Below, in pieces: positions 1-9,935 of a DNA stretch of 64,000 nt. The position numbers were made by a program, and so were the translations under genes. The stretch is taken from NCBI GenBank assembly GCA_022508985.1, contig JAFLUA010000004.1, forward strand, positions 100,757 through 164,756, written 5' to 3'. The notes beneath the pieces were generated by a model. The model worked only from the letters and a program-made list of their open reading frames with translations, was not told the DNA's origin and did not search any database. The number at the start of each line of letters is the position of its first letter. The stretch's first letter is position 1. This DNA is from Muribaculaceae bacterium. GTDB taxonomy: Bacteria; Bacteroidota; Bacteroidia; Bacteroidales; Muribaculaceae.

Positions 1-132
1 GGCAGGATAGATGTTAAAGACCATAGCGCCTATGCGGCGATACAGTCGGCCAAGGTGTATGATACGCTAACTGCATTAAGCTCTCATAAAATAAAGAATA
101 TGCGGGTACGCGTCACCCGGGTGAAAAACTAA
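1..132 (+). CDS. DEAD-box RNA helicase, C-terminal fragment
   Basis: Only the last 43 codons are in the window; frame 1 is open from base 1 to a TAA at 130-132. The peptide starts GRIDVKDHSAYAAI and ends in a basic tail (RVRVTRVKN). This matches the DbpA-like RNA-binding domain at the C-terminus of many bacterial DEAD-box helicases, in which a GRIDIKD..AY sequence is typical. Such proteins remodel structured RNA, often in ribosome assembly. The helicase core lies to the left of the window, so which DEAD-box subfamily it is cannot be told. tamB starts 10 bp downstream on the same strand. Confidence 0.75.
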   Translation, partial: GRIDVKDHSAYAAIQSAKVYDTLTALSSHKIKNMRVRVTRVKN

Positions 133-142
133 CGCAAGCGAT

Positions 143-3100
143 ATGAAGTGGAGGACTATACTATCTAAAGTGCTGTCGGTGATTGCGAATGTCGCAGTCG
201 CGCTGTTGCTGTTGATATTTGGCGTTATTATAGTATTGTACTCACCATGGGCGCAAAGATTAGTAAAGGATGCGATAGTAAAAAAGTTTGATGGCAGTAA
301 TGGCGATGTGGCGATATCGATAGAGACATTCCGCCTGCGCTTCCCGTTGAAATTAGATGCCGGCGGCCTTGTAGTGAGCGTTGCGGGAGATACAATGGTT
401 ACGGCGCGAGATGCAGATATCGACGTGGCATTGTTGCCGCTTTTTATAGGAGAAGCAAAAATACGGAAGGCGAGTCTTACCGGAGTGAGGTATAATCAGG
501 GCACCCCCGATTCGATAATGTATATGACCCTTGCTGCAGATAGTGTGGGCTTGTCGCCAACGGCGGTGCGCCTTTCGAATATGGCTATAAAAGTTGATGA
601 AGGAGCTATCAAGGGCGGCCGTATGGCAATTTATATGAAACCCGACACAACGCCACCGACACCACCTTCGCCACCTATGGAGATGAGCGTATCGCTCGGC
701 CGAATATCGCTCGACGATTTTACGTTCATGATGCAGATGATGCCTACAATCGACACGTTGAGTGCTCATATAGCGACATCGGTTCTTACCGGAGGCGAAA
801 TTGATATGTACAAACAAACCGTGTCGCTGGGCACTCTTATCGGTAGCGGACTTGACGCCAGGTATATAGCGCCCGATTCTACCTCAATAGCCAATGGAGG
901 GCCATATCTCGAAGAAACGCCGGCCGATGCAACAACAGAAGCGGCTATGCCATGGACTGTCGAAATAGATAGCTTGGCATTTTCTAATTCGCACGCATTA
1001 TACACTACTGCCGGCGTGATACCTGCGCCCGGTCTCGACTTCAATTATATCGAGCTTGATAGTTTAGACCTAAGGATACACGATTTATACAATCAAGCAA
1101 CTATAGTGCGGTTGCCGCTTAGCGTATGGGGAAAAGAGCGTTGTGGCGTATCTCTCGCCTTTGATGGTGTAGTGGCGATGGAAAATGATGCGCTGAGAAT
1201 CGACGGAGCCCGGCTTTCGACAAAATCGACAACGGGTGTAGCCTTTGACGCTCTATTTGGATTAGGCGACATGGCAACAGATATGTCGTTGCCATTAAAA
1301 TTGAGGCTCGACGGAGCTCTGGCAACCGATGATTTGAAGAAGATGTTCCCAGAATATGCTCCATATCTTGCTTCAATCCCACGGCCCGATGATTTGTTAC
1401 TTGATATAGATTTACATGGAACAACCGGCCACCTCGATATAGATGAACTTTCGTTGCGGCTGAATCGCTGCTTAAGTCTTAGTGCCAGCGGCTCGGTCGA
1501 TAATTTCATGAACTTCGATGCCATGAGCGGCGCCCTTGCGCTTAAAGGTAATATCATAAATGTAGATGCCTTCAAAAAGCAGTTTCTTGAAGCCTCCACG
1601 GCTGAAAGCATAAACATACCGCCGATGTCGCTCAATGGTAATGTGGCGATAAATAAAGGTGTTATCGCAGGTAATCTAAAGGCAATAACCGGTGCAGGAG
1701 ATGTAAAGTTTGATGGCCGATGGGATGGCAATGGCGAAAATTACGCAGCCGAAATAATAACAGAAGCGTTCCCTATAAATGCCTTTATGCCGGATCTCGG
1801 CGTAGGTGATATAACGATGGCAATGGCAGCCGAAGGCCATGGCTATGACCCTTATAAGCCCGCAACCCGCATCGAAGCTGATTTTGAGATACAATCGGTT
1901 GCATATCAAGATGTACGATACACCGACATAAAAGTAACAGCGTCGCTAACAGATTGCAAGGCCAGCGCGCGGATAGAGTCTGAAAATTCGGCACTCGATT
2001 TTACGCTCAACATCAACGGTACGCTTGATGAAAAAGAGTCGACATGGACGGCTGTGGTGGATGGCCGATATATCGACCTGTTCGCTCTAAAATTTGTCGA
2101 AGAGCCGTCGTCGATAGAGATTACGGCAAAGGCACAAGCGACCTTAGGCCCCGGCGCAAGCGATATCAAGGCCCAAGTGAATGTTGATGACATGTTTTAT
2201 ACCAGTGCCGACGGTACGATATCTCTTTATGACCTTGATGCCAAATATGTGGGTAATGATTCATTAACCAGTTTAGCCGTTGTTAATAGGGATTTGTCGG
2301 CGACGTTTAGCTCTACATCGAGCTTGGATAGCTTGATAAGTCGCTTCAGCCTTGCTGCGGATATTATATCCGACCAGATGCGGACATACATGTTGGATGT
2401 CGATACATTGTCGAAGGCCATGCCGGAGTTTGTATTTGACATTAAAGGCGGCAATTCAAATCTTGTCAATGATATATTGGCGACTTCTGGTATGTCGGTT
2501 CGTAAATTTTCGCTCTCGGTTGATAATGATTCAATCTTGAGCATGAATGGGTTTGCCCATCGTTTTGATACGGGCTCGATACGTCTCGATACGTTGACTA
2601 TAGGCGCGCGGCAACATAGAGATAACCTTATGCTTAGAGCCGGGCTGCGTAATCGTCCGGGTAATCTGGAAGAGTGGCACAAGGTTGATATGTTTGCTTA
2701 TGCCGATAGCAATGTGGTAAACTTAAGGATGCACCAAGAGGATATTAAAGGTGAAGTAGGATTCAAAATGGGTCTTTTTGCGCAGGCTTTGCCAAAAGAT
2801 TCTACCCTGGTACTGAGCATAAAACCGTATGATCCTATAATTGGCTATCAGAAATGGAGTGTTAATGACGATAATTTCATTAGTTATCACATCCCCAACC
2901 AGCATATCGATGCCAACCTTCACATGAATGGCGCAGGAAGCTCGCTCGCTGTTTATACCGAGCACCAGTGGCCGGAAGAAGATGATGACGACGATGACGA
3001 TGATGATGGCCATGAACATGAACACGGCCACAAGCATGTGCATACGGCGCAGGAAGATTTGATTATACAACTTAAAGATATTCACGTATCCGATTGGATA

Positions 3101-5026
3101 TCGTTTAACCCGTTTGCCCCGCCTATTAAAGGCGATATCAATGCCGATATCCACCTCAATAGAAAGAATGAAGCCTATGTAGGGCAAGGTGATATAGGAA
3201 TAACAAACTTTACCTTTGGGCGCAGGCAAGTTTCCGACTTTAGGGCGGCATTTGATTTGTCGGCCGATACAGATGGTACTATTTTTGCCAACGCTGACTT
3301 GTTTGTCGATGGCGAGAAGACGATGTCGCTGACGGGTGCTTTGAACGATAGTACGTCAACGACGCCACTCAATCTTGATTTTTCAATGATACGCTTCCCG
3401 TTAGCGACGGTCAATCCTTTTATGCCGGCAGGTACGGGCACGCTTTCGGGAGTGCTAAACGGCAATATGAAGATTTCGGGGACCGACCAACATCCGATAA
3501 TTAACGGGTCGCTTGAATTTGATTCGACGGCCGTATTCTTTGCACTCACTGGTACGTCGTATGCCTTCAGCCAGCAGCCTGTTACAGTAGTAAACAGCGT
3601 TGTAGACTTTAATAATTTTACGATATCGGGTTGCAATAATAATCCATTGTATGTAAATGGATTGGTAGATGTGTCCGACATGAATAACATCAGGCTAAGT
3701 CTTGATATGAAGGCTAATAATATGCAGATTGTCAATACGACACGTCCGACAAGAGGTGCTGATGTTTATGGTAAAGGATTTGTGAGTCTTAACGCAAAAG
3801 CCCATGGAACACTTAACAGGCTCAATGTAGAAGCTGATTTGAGGGTGTTGTCCGGTACGAATATAACATACGTTATACCGGAGGCTACGAATATGCTTGC
3901 CAGCAAAGCCAACGATGATATGGTTAAGTTTGTTAACTTCACTGATTCACTTGAGGTTGTGCAGGCCGATGATATGGAGCAGACGATGGCAATGTTCCTC
4001 GATGCGGCCCTTACGATACAAAATGGCTCGACGATAAATGTTGATCTGTCGGCCGATGGTAAGAATAGGGTTCAGCTGCAGAGTAATGGTACTCTTAACT
4101 ATGCAATGACGCCCCTCGATGACGGACGTCTCACCGGACGCCTAAACCTCGACAAAGGATTTGTCCGCTACACACCGCCTTTTATGTCGGAAAAGTATTT
4201 CACGTTTGAGGCCGGCAGTTATGTTTCGTTTACCGGTGATATGTTTAATCCGACGCTCAATCTACGAGCAACCGATGTTATAAAAGCTAACGTAACGCAG
4301 ACTGGACAAAATTCAAGGCTTGTTAATTTCGATGTGTCGCTTGCCGTAACAGGGACTCTTAATCAAATGGATGTAGCCTTTGATCTTGCCACCAATGATG
4401 ATATAACGGTTGCTAATGAGCTTGAATCGATGTCGCGAGAGCAGCGCGCCAACCAGGCAATGAATATGTTGTTGTACAATGTGTATACAGGACCCGGGAC
4501 CAAAGGCAATGCGTCGTTGTCGGGTAATCCGCTCTTCTCATTCCTTGAATCGCAGATTAATTCGTGGGCGGCAAACAATATACGCGGAGTCGATTTGTCG
4601 TTTGGCATAAATCAATACGACCGAACTGTTGATGGTAGTAAGTCTTCGACGATGAGTTATTCCTATCAAGTGTCGAAATCGTTGTTTAATGATAGGTTTA
4701 AGATTGTTGTTGGCGGCAATTACAGCACCGATGCAAATGCCGATGAAAACTTTTCGCAAAATCTAATAAGCGATATTTCATTTGAATACTACCTGAACAG
4801 CCAGAAAAATATGTATTTGCGTTTATTCCGGCATACGGGCTATGAGAGCATACTCGAAGGCGAAGTAACGCAGACCGGCGTAGGCTTTGTTTATAAACGT
4901 AAACTCAGTAGGGTAGGCGATATGTTCTTGTCGCCAAAGCAAGCACGCCGTCGAACACAGGCGCGTGTAAAACGTGAAATAGAGAAATATAATGAATCGT
5001 TAAATAAAAAAGCTGAGCAGCAATGA
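143..5026 (+). CDS. tamB: TamB, translocation and assembly module inner-membrane protein
   Basis: A 1627-residue protein with a single N-terminal membrane segment (about residues 12-33, VIANVAVALLLLIFGVIIVL) followed by a very long beta-rich periplasmic region. The C-terminal 350 residues carry the TamB/DUF490 domain and end in strands resembling an outer-membrane partner (NMYLRLFRHTG). TamB family proteins bridge the periplasm and work with a BamA-family partner in outer-membrane biogenesis. Its stop overlaps the start of the next gene (tamL) by ATGA, supporting a joint function. Unusual: residues about 945-967 are a run of Asp followed by a His-rich tract (HEHEHGHKHVH), which is not a usual TamB feature. 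The start follows the helicase stop by 10 bp. Confidence 0.9.
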   Translation: MKWRTILSKVLSVIANVAVALLLLIFGVIIVLYSPWAQRLVKDAIVKKFDGSNGDVAISIETFRLRFPLKLDAGGLVVSVAGDTMVTARDADIDVALLPLFIGEAKIRKASLTGVRYNQGTPDSIMYMTLAADSVGLSPTAVRLSNMAIKVDEGAIKGGRMAIYMKPDTTPPTPPSPPMEMSVSLGRISLDDFTFMMQMMPTIDTLSAHIATSVLTGGEIDMYKQTVSLGTLIGSGLDARYIAPDSTSIANGGPYLEETPADATTEAAMPWTVEIDSLAFSNSHALYTTAGVIPAPGLDFNYIELDSLDLRIHDLYNQATIVRLPLSVWGKERCGVSLAFDGVVAMENDALRIDGARLSTKSTTGVAFDALFGLGDMATDMSLPLKLRLDGALATDDLKKMFPEYAPYLASIPRPDDLLLDIDLHGTTGHLDIDELSLRLNRCLSLSASGSVDNFMNFDAMSGALALKGNIINVDAFKKQFLEASTAESINIPPMSLNGNVAINKGVIAGNLKAITGAGDVKFDGRWDGNGENYAAEIITEAFPINAFMPDLGVGDITMAMAAEGHGYDPYKPATRIEADFEIQSVAYQDVRYTDIKVTASLTDCKASARIESENSALDFTLNINGTLDEKESTWTAVVDGRYIDLFALKFVEEPSSIEITAKAQATLGPGASDIKAQVNVDDMFYTSADGTISLYDLDAKYVGNDSLTSLAVVNRDLSATFSSTSSLDSLISRFSLAADIISDQMRTYMLDVDTLSKAMPEFVFDIKGGNSNLVNDILATSGMSVRKFSLSVDNDSILSMNGFAHRFDTGSIRLDTLTIGARQHRDNLMLRAGLRNRPGNLEEWHKVDMFAYADSNVVNLRMHQEDIKGEVGFKMGLFAQALPKDSTLVLSIKPYDPIIGYQKWSVNDDNFISYHIPNQHIDANLHMNGAGSSLAVYTEHQWPEEDDDDDDDDDGHEHEHGHKHVHTAQEDLIIQLKDIHVSDWISFNPFAPPIKGDINADIHLNRKNEAYVGQGDIGITNFTFGRRQVSDFRAAFDLSADTDGTIFANADLFVDGEKTMSLTGALNDSTSTTPLNLDFSMIRFPLATVNPFMPAGTGTLSGVLNGNMKISGTDQHPIINGSLEFDSTAVFFALTGTSYAFSQQPVTVVNSVVDFNNFTISGCNNNPLYVNGLVDVSDMNNIRLSLDMKANNMQIVNTTRPTRGADVYGKGFVSLNAKAHGTLNRLNVEADLRVLSGTNITYVIPEATNMLASKANDDMVKFVNFTDSLEVVQADDMEQTMAMFLDAALTIQNGSTINVDLSADGKNRVQLQSNGTLNYAMTPLDDGRLTGRLNLDKGFVRYTPPFMSEKYFTFEAGSYVSFTGDMFNPTLNLRATDVIKANVTQTGQNSRLVNFDVSLAVTGTLNQMDVAFDLATNDDITVANELESMSREQRANQAMNMLLYNVYTGPGTKGNASLSGNPLFSFLESQINSWAANNIRGVDLSFGINQYDRTVDGSKSSTMSYSYQVSKSLFNDRFKIVVGGNYSTDANADENFSQNLISDISFEYYLNSQKNMYLRLFRHTGYESILEGEVTQTGVGFVYKRKLSRVGDMFLSPKQARRRTQARVKREIEKYNESLNKKAEQQ

Positions 5027-7332
5027 AAATCAGCCAAATAACGACATCACGAATAGTAGTGGCAGTGCTTATTGCGGCGGTAGTGCTTAGCTCCTGCTCA
5101 ACGACTCGCCGCATTCCCGACGACGAGATATTGTATACCGGAGTTGGTAAAATAGCGATATCGATGCCAAGCGATAGCACAAAACTTAATCCGGAGATAA
5201 GTTCGCAGATAAAAACCGCAGTAGATGTACCGCCCAATAATTATTTGAGCCTCATAGGGTGGCATTATCCATTCCCTCTTGGGTTGTGGGTCTATAATAA
5301 TTGGGATAATCCTCCAAAGGGGTTTAAGCACTGGCTATATGAGAAATTGGTTGAGGAACCGGTGCTCGTTTCCGATGTTCGACCCGAGGTGCGCACGCAC
5401 ATGATAGAGCAGATACTTGACAACAATGGTTATTTCAGAGGTAGCGCAACGTATGAGCTTGAGCAAAATAAAGACCCGAAGAAAGCAAAAATACGCTACA
5501 GCGTAAATCCTGGTCCGGCATATACGATTGATACGATATTTATGTTGCCCGATACGACGCGCCTTGGTTTCTTGGTTGATTCGTTAGCTTTGCGCGATCC
5601 ATATCTTTCGTCAAAGTCACCGGTTTACAGCACAGATTCGTTGTCGGTTGCACGAACTCGTATAACAAACAGCTTGCGTAATAGAGGATATTATTTTTTC
5701 CGACCGGAGTACATTGAGTATTTAGCCGACAGTGTTGTACGGCCAAGGCATATTACGCTAAAAATGATGTTGGCATCTAATGCGCTACCATTTGCACTAA
5801 AACCATATACGACAGGGAAAATTACTATTTACGCCTCTCGCAGCCATGGGGCAGGGGTGCCTGATACTGTTGATTTACAGCGAGCGACCTTGATACAAAT
5901 GATGCCGTCTAAATTGCGCCATAGTTCGATAGCCGAGTGTATCTCATTCCGTCCGGGTCGTACATTTTCTGTCCGCAACATGGATAGGACACAGACCAAT
6001 CTGGCGCGTCTTGGCATTTTTAGCGCGATAAACATAGAGGCTGTTCCCGATACCCTTGATCGCGAATCGCAAAAATTGAACGTCGATATCCATTGCACGT
6101 TTGATACTCCTCTTGAAACGTCGCTTGAGGTAAATGCCGCCTCGAAATCAAATAGTTATATAGGCCCAGGCCTCACTTTTGGTATCACGAATAAAAATAT
6201 ATTCGGAGGGGGCGAGCAATTGAGCTTAAAACTTACCGGAGCTTACGAATGGCAGACAGGGTCGGGGCGTCGCTCGGTCTTTAATTCATATGAGGTAGGC
6301 CTTAGCGGGTCGCTTGCCTTCCCTCGCTTATTAGCGCCTAAATTTATTCCGCGAAGCCGTTTTCAGTTGAACTGGACTCGTTTTCAGCTAAATGCCGACC
6401 TTCTTAATCGTCCGCATTATTTCAAAATGGCGCAGTTTAATGCATCGGTGAACTATGATTGGCGTTTTCGCAGATATGTGCAAAATACGCTCACACTCTT
6501 TAAGCTAACGTATACTAACTTGATGAAAACGACGGCCGAATTTGATTCGATTATGGTTGCAAATCAAGCCGTGGCGCAAAGTTTTAAGAGTCAATATATA
6601 CCGCAAATGGCATATACCTATGTCTATGATAAACAGTTAAATCGCAATAACACCATAAATTGGCAATTTACTTTGCAGGAGGCCGGAAACATATTTTGGG
6701 GTATATATCGTGCATTTGGTAAAACCGGCGAAAAAGAACTTTTCGGGACTCCATTCTCACAGTTTGTCAAGGGTCAGGCCCAACTGGTGTGGGGACGTAG
6801 GGTAGGACATGGCGACCATTGGCTTGTGAGTCGTGTTGCGGCAGGAGCAGCGCATGCCTATGGCAATTCATCGCAAGTGCCATATCCAGAGCAATTCTAC
6901 GTTGGTGGAGCAAACTCGGTGAGAGCGTTTACTGTACGTTCGATAGGCCCCGGAAGATATAAGGCCGCACCGGGACAAACTGAGGATTATTTCGATCGCA
7001 CCGGTACTCTTAAGTTTGAGGCAAATGTTGAATATCGCTTTCCACTCTTCGGTCCTATCCGTGGCGCTGCCTTTGTTGATGCCGGTAATGTATGGTTGAT
7101 ACAATCAGATCCGATGAGGCCGGGCGGCACTATCAACGGAAAGTATTTCTTGCGCGATTTAGCGCTTGGTACTGGCCTTGGTATACGCCTTGATATCAGT
7201 ATGTTGGTTGTTCGCGGCGACTTGGGTATAGGTATTCATACACCCTATGATACCGGACGACGTGGTTATTACAATATGCCTTCATTCGGCAAGTCGTTGG
7301 CATTCCACTTGGCAATAGGCTATCCGTTCTGA
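5023..7332 (+). CDS. tamL: TamL-type outer-membrane lipoprotein, BamA/TamA family
   Basis: 769 residues. The N-terminus is a lipoprotein signal with lipobox LSSC (Cys about residue 25). POTRA-like repeats follow, then a C-terminal 16-strand-type BamA barrel containing GGANSVRAF, the Bacteroidetes form of the conserved substrate-gating motif, and ending in an aromatic beta-signal-like strand (AFHLAIGYPF). Lipidated TamA homologues (TamL) are known in Bacteroidetes and are encoded beside TamB, as here, with a 4-bp ATGA overlap. Predicted location: outer membrane, working with TamB. No terminator is evident in the 45 bp after the stop. Confidence 0.88.
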   Translation: MKISQITTSRIVVAVLIAAVVLSSCSTTRRIPDDEILYTGVGKIAISMPSDSTKLNPEISSQIKTAVDVPPNNYLSLIGWHYPFPLGLWVYNNWDNPPKGFKHWLYEKLVEEPVLVSDVRPEVRTHMIEQILDNNGYFRGSATYELEQNKDPKKAKIRYSVNPGPAYTIDTIFMLPDTTRLGFLVDSLALRDPYLSSKSPVYSTDSLSVARTRITNSLRNRGYYFFRPEYIEYLADSVVRPRHITLKMMLASNALPFALKPYTTGKITIYASRSHGAGVPDTVDLQRATLIQMMPSKLRHSSIAECISFRPGRTFSVRNMDRTQTNLARLGIFSAINIEAVPDTLDRESQKLNVDIHCTFDTPLETSLEVNAASKSNSYIGPGLTFGITNKNIFGGGEQLSLKLTGAYEWQTGSGRRSVFNSYEVGLSGSLAFPRLLAPKFIPRSRFQLNWTRFQLNADLLNRPHYFKMAQFNASVNYDWRFRRYVQNTLTLFKLTYTNLMKTTAEFDSIMVANQAVAQSFKSQYIPQMAYTYVYDKQLNRNNTINWQFTLQEAGNIFWGIYRAFGKTGEKELFGTPFSQFVKGQAQLVWGRRVGHGDHWLVSRVAAGAAHAYGNSSQVPYPEQFYVGGANSVRAFTVRSIGPGRYKAAPGQTEDYFDRTGTLKFEANVEYRFPLFGPIRGAAFVDAGNVWLIQSDPMRPGGTINGKYFLRDLALGTGLGIRLDISMLVVRGDLGIGIHTPYDTGRRGYYNMPSFGKSLAFHLAIGYPF

Positions 7333-7377
7333 TATGGGCTTATTGAGGGTGTTTTACGGCTGTGATTTAATAATTTT

Positions 7378-7818
7378 ATGGAATCGCAATCAGAAGATAA
7401 ATATAAGTTGGAGCGCTTTGTAGAAGCGCAAAATGATGTTTATGACACTGTGCTTGCCGAGTTGAGTCAAGGGCGCAAGGAATCGCATTGGATGTGGTTT
7501 ATTTTCCCACAGCGCGAAGATTTAGGCTTCTCGTATTTTTCAAAATATTACGGGCTTTCGGGAGTTGACGAGGCAAGAGCATACCTGAAACACGCTCTAC
7601 TAAACGAAAGGTTGCGTGAAGTTTGTAATATCCTCTTACGTCAGCCAATCTCTGATGCAAGGGAAATCTTTGGTGGAATAGATTCGCGAAAACTATGTTC
7701 GTCGATGACTATTTTCGATATGGTTGAGCCCAATTCTGTCTATGCCGATGTTCTGTCAAAATTTTTCGATGGGCATCGCTGTCGCCGGACATTAGATATA
7801 ATTAAAACGGAAGAATGA
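7378..7818 (+). CDS. DUF1810 family protein
   Basis: 146 residues, cytoplasmic, without signal or membrane segment. The N-terminal LERFVEAQNDVYDTVLAEL and the following W-MWFIFPQ segment are hallmarks of the DUF1810 family (sometimes annotated calpastatin-like). Its biochemical role is not established. Length matches the family (about 140-150). It sits 45 bp after tamL and converges on pyrF. The 3' end, ACGGAAGA, can pair with TCTTCCGT at 7840-7847, perhaps a weak bidirectional transcription stop. Confidence 0.8.
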   Translation: MESQSEDKYKLERFVEAQNDVYDTVLAELSQGRKESHWMWFIFPQREDLGFSYFSKYYGLSGVDEARAYLKHALLNERLREVCNILLRQPISDAREIFGGIDSRKLCSSMTIFDMVEPNSVYADVLSKFFDGHRCRRTLDIIKTEE

Positions 7819-7882
7819 ATAGCATCAGGTACTATCAACTCTTCCGTCACAATAATATCGTGAACAGCTATATTTTGGCCGG

Positions 7883-8707
7883 TTAGGCTAATTTCAGCAG
7901 TTCTTTCATTTGGGTGGCGAGAGCGGCAGCGGCTTTAGCAGCGGCTTCTGCGAAGTCGGGCCCTGAAGAGGCGTATATAATACCACGAGAACTGTTAACG
8001 ATGAGGCCGCACTCATCAATCATGCCATGGCGAGCAACATCTTCGAGGCTGCCGCCTTGAGCGCCAACACCGGGGACGAGTAAGAAGTGGCGAGGGACTA
8101 CTTTGCGTATGTCTCTAAGACTTTCTGCTTGAGTAGCTCCTACAACATACATAGTGTTGACAGGGCTTCCCCATTTGCTTGACAGGCGTATGACGCGCTC
8201 GTAAAGCGGAGTGCCGTTAGTGTCGATTGTCGTTTCAAAGTCTTTTGCCGAAGGGTTAGATGTGAGTGCTAAAATAATGCTCCATTTGTCGTTATAGGCA
8301 AGGAAAGGCATTACCGAATCTTCGCCCATATATGGAGCGAGAGTAACGGCATCAAAATCCATCGTTTCGAAAAATGTGCGAGCATATAATTGTGCAGTGT
8401 TACCTATGTCGCCTCTCTTGGCATCGGCAATTATGAATTGGTCGGGATATTTTTCACGAATATATTTGACTGTTTCTTCGAGTGCTGCAATTCCTTCGGC
8501 CCCAAGACTTTCAAAGAAGGCAAGGTTGGGCTTGTAAGCAATGCAATATGCAGCAGTAGCATCAATGATGGCTTTGTTGAAGGAGAGGACGCGTTGTGCC
8601 GGAGACCCTTCGATAGTTTCCGGTAGTTTTTTTACATCGGGGTCAAGTCCTACGCACAAAAAAGAGCCTTTACGGAATATGTTTTCAACAAGGTCGGTAC
8701 GTTTCAT
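7883..8707 (-). CDS. pyrF: Orotidine 5'-phosphate decarboxylase (type 2)
   Basis: 274 residues. It catalyses OMP to UMP plus CO2, the last step of de novo pyrimidine synthesis, in the cytoplasm. The active-site block [14 protein letters not shown] carries the catalytic Asp-Lys-Asp network. The N-terminal [14 protein letters not shown] and the 274-residue length are typical of the long type-2 OMPDC subfamily of Bacteroidetes rather than the roughly 230-residue type 1. It lies 14 bp downstream of prfA on the same strand, so the two are probably cotranscribed. Confidence 0.93.
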   Translation of the reverse strand: MKRTDLVENIFRKGSFLCVGLDPDVKKLPETIEGSPAQRVLSFNKAIIDATAAYCIAYKPNLAFFESLGAEGIAALEETVKYIREKYPDQFIIADAKRGDIGNTAQLYARTFFETMDFDAVTLAPYMGEDSVMPFLAYNDKWSIILALTSNPSAKDFETTIDTNGTPLYERVIRLSSKWGSPVNTMYVVGATQAESLRDIRKVVPRHFLLVPGVGAQGGSLEDVARHGMIDECGLIVNSSRGIIYASSGPDFAEAAAKAAAALATQMKELLKLA

Positions 8708-8721
8708 ATTTAATCTACGTT

Positions 8722-9831
8722 TTATAGTTCTGCCGCTTTAAGTTTTTCGGCGTTTTCTGCTATTATTAAATGGTCGATAACATCTTGAATGTCACCGTCG
8801 ACAAATGCTTGTAAGTTGTATATTGTGTAGTTGATGCGATGGTCGGTGATTCGCCCTTGAGGATAGTTATATGTGCGAATTTTGGCTGACCTGTCGCCGG
8901 TGCTTACAAGAGTTTTACGACGCGAGGCGATATCGTCGATATATTTTTGATGTTCTTTATCGTAAATGAAAGTACGTAGGCGACTCAATGCACGTTCTTT
9001 GTTTTTTGGTTGGTCGCGAGTTTCGGTACATTCAATTAGAATTTCTTCGGCTTCACCTGTATTCGGATTCTTCCAAATGTATCTCAAACGTACTCCCGAC
9101 TCTACTTTGTTTACGTTCTGGCCGCCGGCACCTCCCGATCGGAATGTGTCCCATTTTATTTCGCCTTCGTTAATCTCGACGTCGAAAGGCTCGGCTTCGG
9201 GTAGAACCGCCACGGTTGCTGCAGAAGTATGGACGCGACCTTGAGTCTCTGTTGCCGGCACACGTTGTACACGATGAACACCGCTTTCATATTTGAGAAT
9301 GCCGTAAACGCCATCTCCATTTACCGACAGCACTACTTCTTTATATCCTCCGGCGGCACCATCGCTTGCCGATGTTATGGCAACGTTCCACCCGCGGCTT
9401 TCACAATACTTGATATACATTTTGCACAAATCGCCGGCGAAAATAGCGGCCTCATCCCCACCGGTGCCACCTCGAATTTCAAGGATAGCATTTTTACCGT
9501 CTTCGGGGTCGGCAGGAATAAGTTGCAACTTTATTTCTTCTTCGAGGGCCGGCAGAGCATCTGATGCGCTATCAAGTTGCTCTTTAGCCATTTCTCGCAT
9601 TTCGGGGTCGGACTCGGTAGACAAAATTCCTTTTGCCTCATCTATGTTGGCGCATAAGTCGCGATAACGACGCGTAAGCGCAGTCAGACGCTCCAAATCT
9701 TTGTATTCCTTTGACAATCGCACATATCGCTTCATGTCGGCTATGACAGCCGGGTCGGTAATAAGTGTTGAAATTTCTTCAAAGCGAGACTCAATACCGT
9801 CGAGTCTCTCTAATAAGGATATCTCTGCCAT
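8722..9831 (-). CDS. prfA: Peptide chain release factor 1
   Basis: 369 residues. RF1 recognises UAA and UAG stop codons and triggers peptidyl-tRNA hydrolysis. The universally conserved GGQ motif is seen in [18 protein letters not shown], preceded by the class I release-factor domain block [16 protein letters not shown]. The C-terminal [14 protein letters not shown] and length fit RF1 rather than RF2, and there is no programmed frameshift site near the start. First gene of a prfA-pyrF pair, divergent from the MATE gene at 9.9 kb. Confidence 0.93.
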   Translation of the reverse strand: MAEISLLERLDGIESRFEEISTLITDPAVIADMKRYVRLSKEYKDLERLTALTRRYRDLCANIDEAKGILSTESDPEMREMAKEQLDSASDALPALEEEIKLQLIPADPEDGKNAILEIRGGTGGDEAAIFAGDLCKMYIKYCESRGWNVAITSASDGAAGGYKEVVLSVNGDGVYGILKYESGVHRVQRVPATETQGRVHTSAATVAVLPEAEPFDVEINEGEIKWDTFRSGGAGGQNVNKVESGVRLRYIWKNPNTGEAEEILIECTETRDQPKNKERALSRLRTFIYDKEHQKYIDDIASRRKTLVSTGDRSAKIRTYNYPQGRITDHRINYTIYNLQAFVDGDIQDVIDHLIIAENAEKLKAAEL

Positions 9832-9853
9832 AGATGTGCGTGAAAATTTTCTG

Positions 9854-9861
9854 CGAAGTTA
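9854..9861 (-). promoter_or_regulatory. Putative -7 box for prfA-pyrF
   Basis: Read on the minus strand the sequence is TAACTTCG, one mismatch from the Bacteroidetes -7 consensus TAnnTTTG, about 23 bp upstream of the prfA start. No clear TTTG lies 19-21 bp further upstream, so this is a weak call made mainly from position. Confidence 0.35.
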
Positions 9862-9883
9862 CGCAAAATTTTTTATTTTGCCG

Positions 9884-9891
9884 TATCTTTG
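9884..9891 (+). promoter_or_regulatory. Putative -7 box for the MATE gene pair
   Basis: TATCTTTG matches the Bacteroidetes -7 consensus TAnnTTTG exactly. A transcript starting about 6-8 bp downstream (around 9897) excludes the ORF-track start at 9834 and makes the ATG at 9900 nearly leaderless, which favours the ATG at 9936. Confidence 0.55.
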
Positions 9892-9935
9892 CAGTCGAAA
9901 TGGCCGATATAAAGCAGATACAGAATGGCGACTCT

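Noticed and set aside
9834-9935. N-terminal extension of the first MATE protein
   Set aside because: The frame before 9900 crosses the -7 box at 9884-9891, and the extra sequence has no resemblance to a MATE N-terminus.
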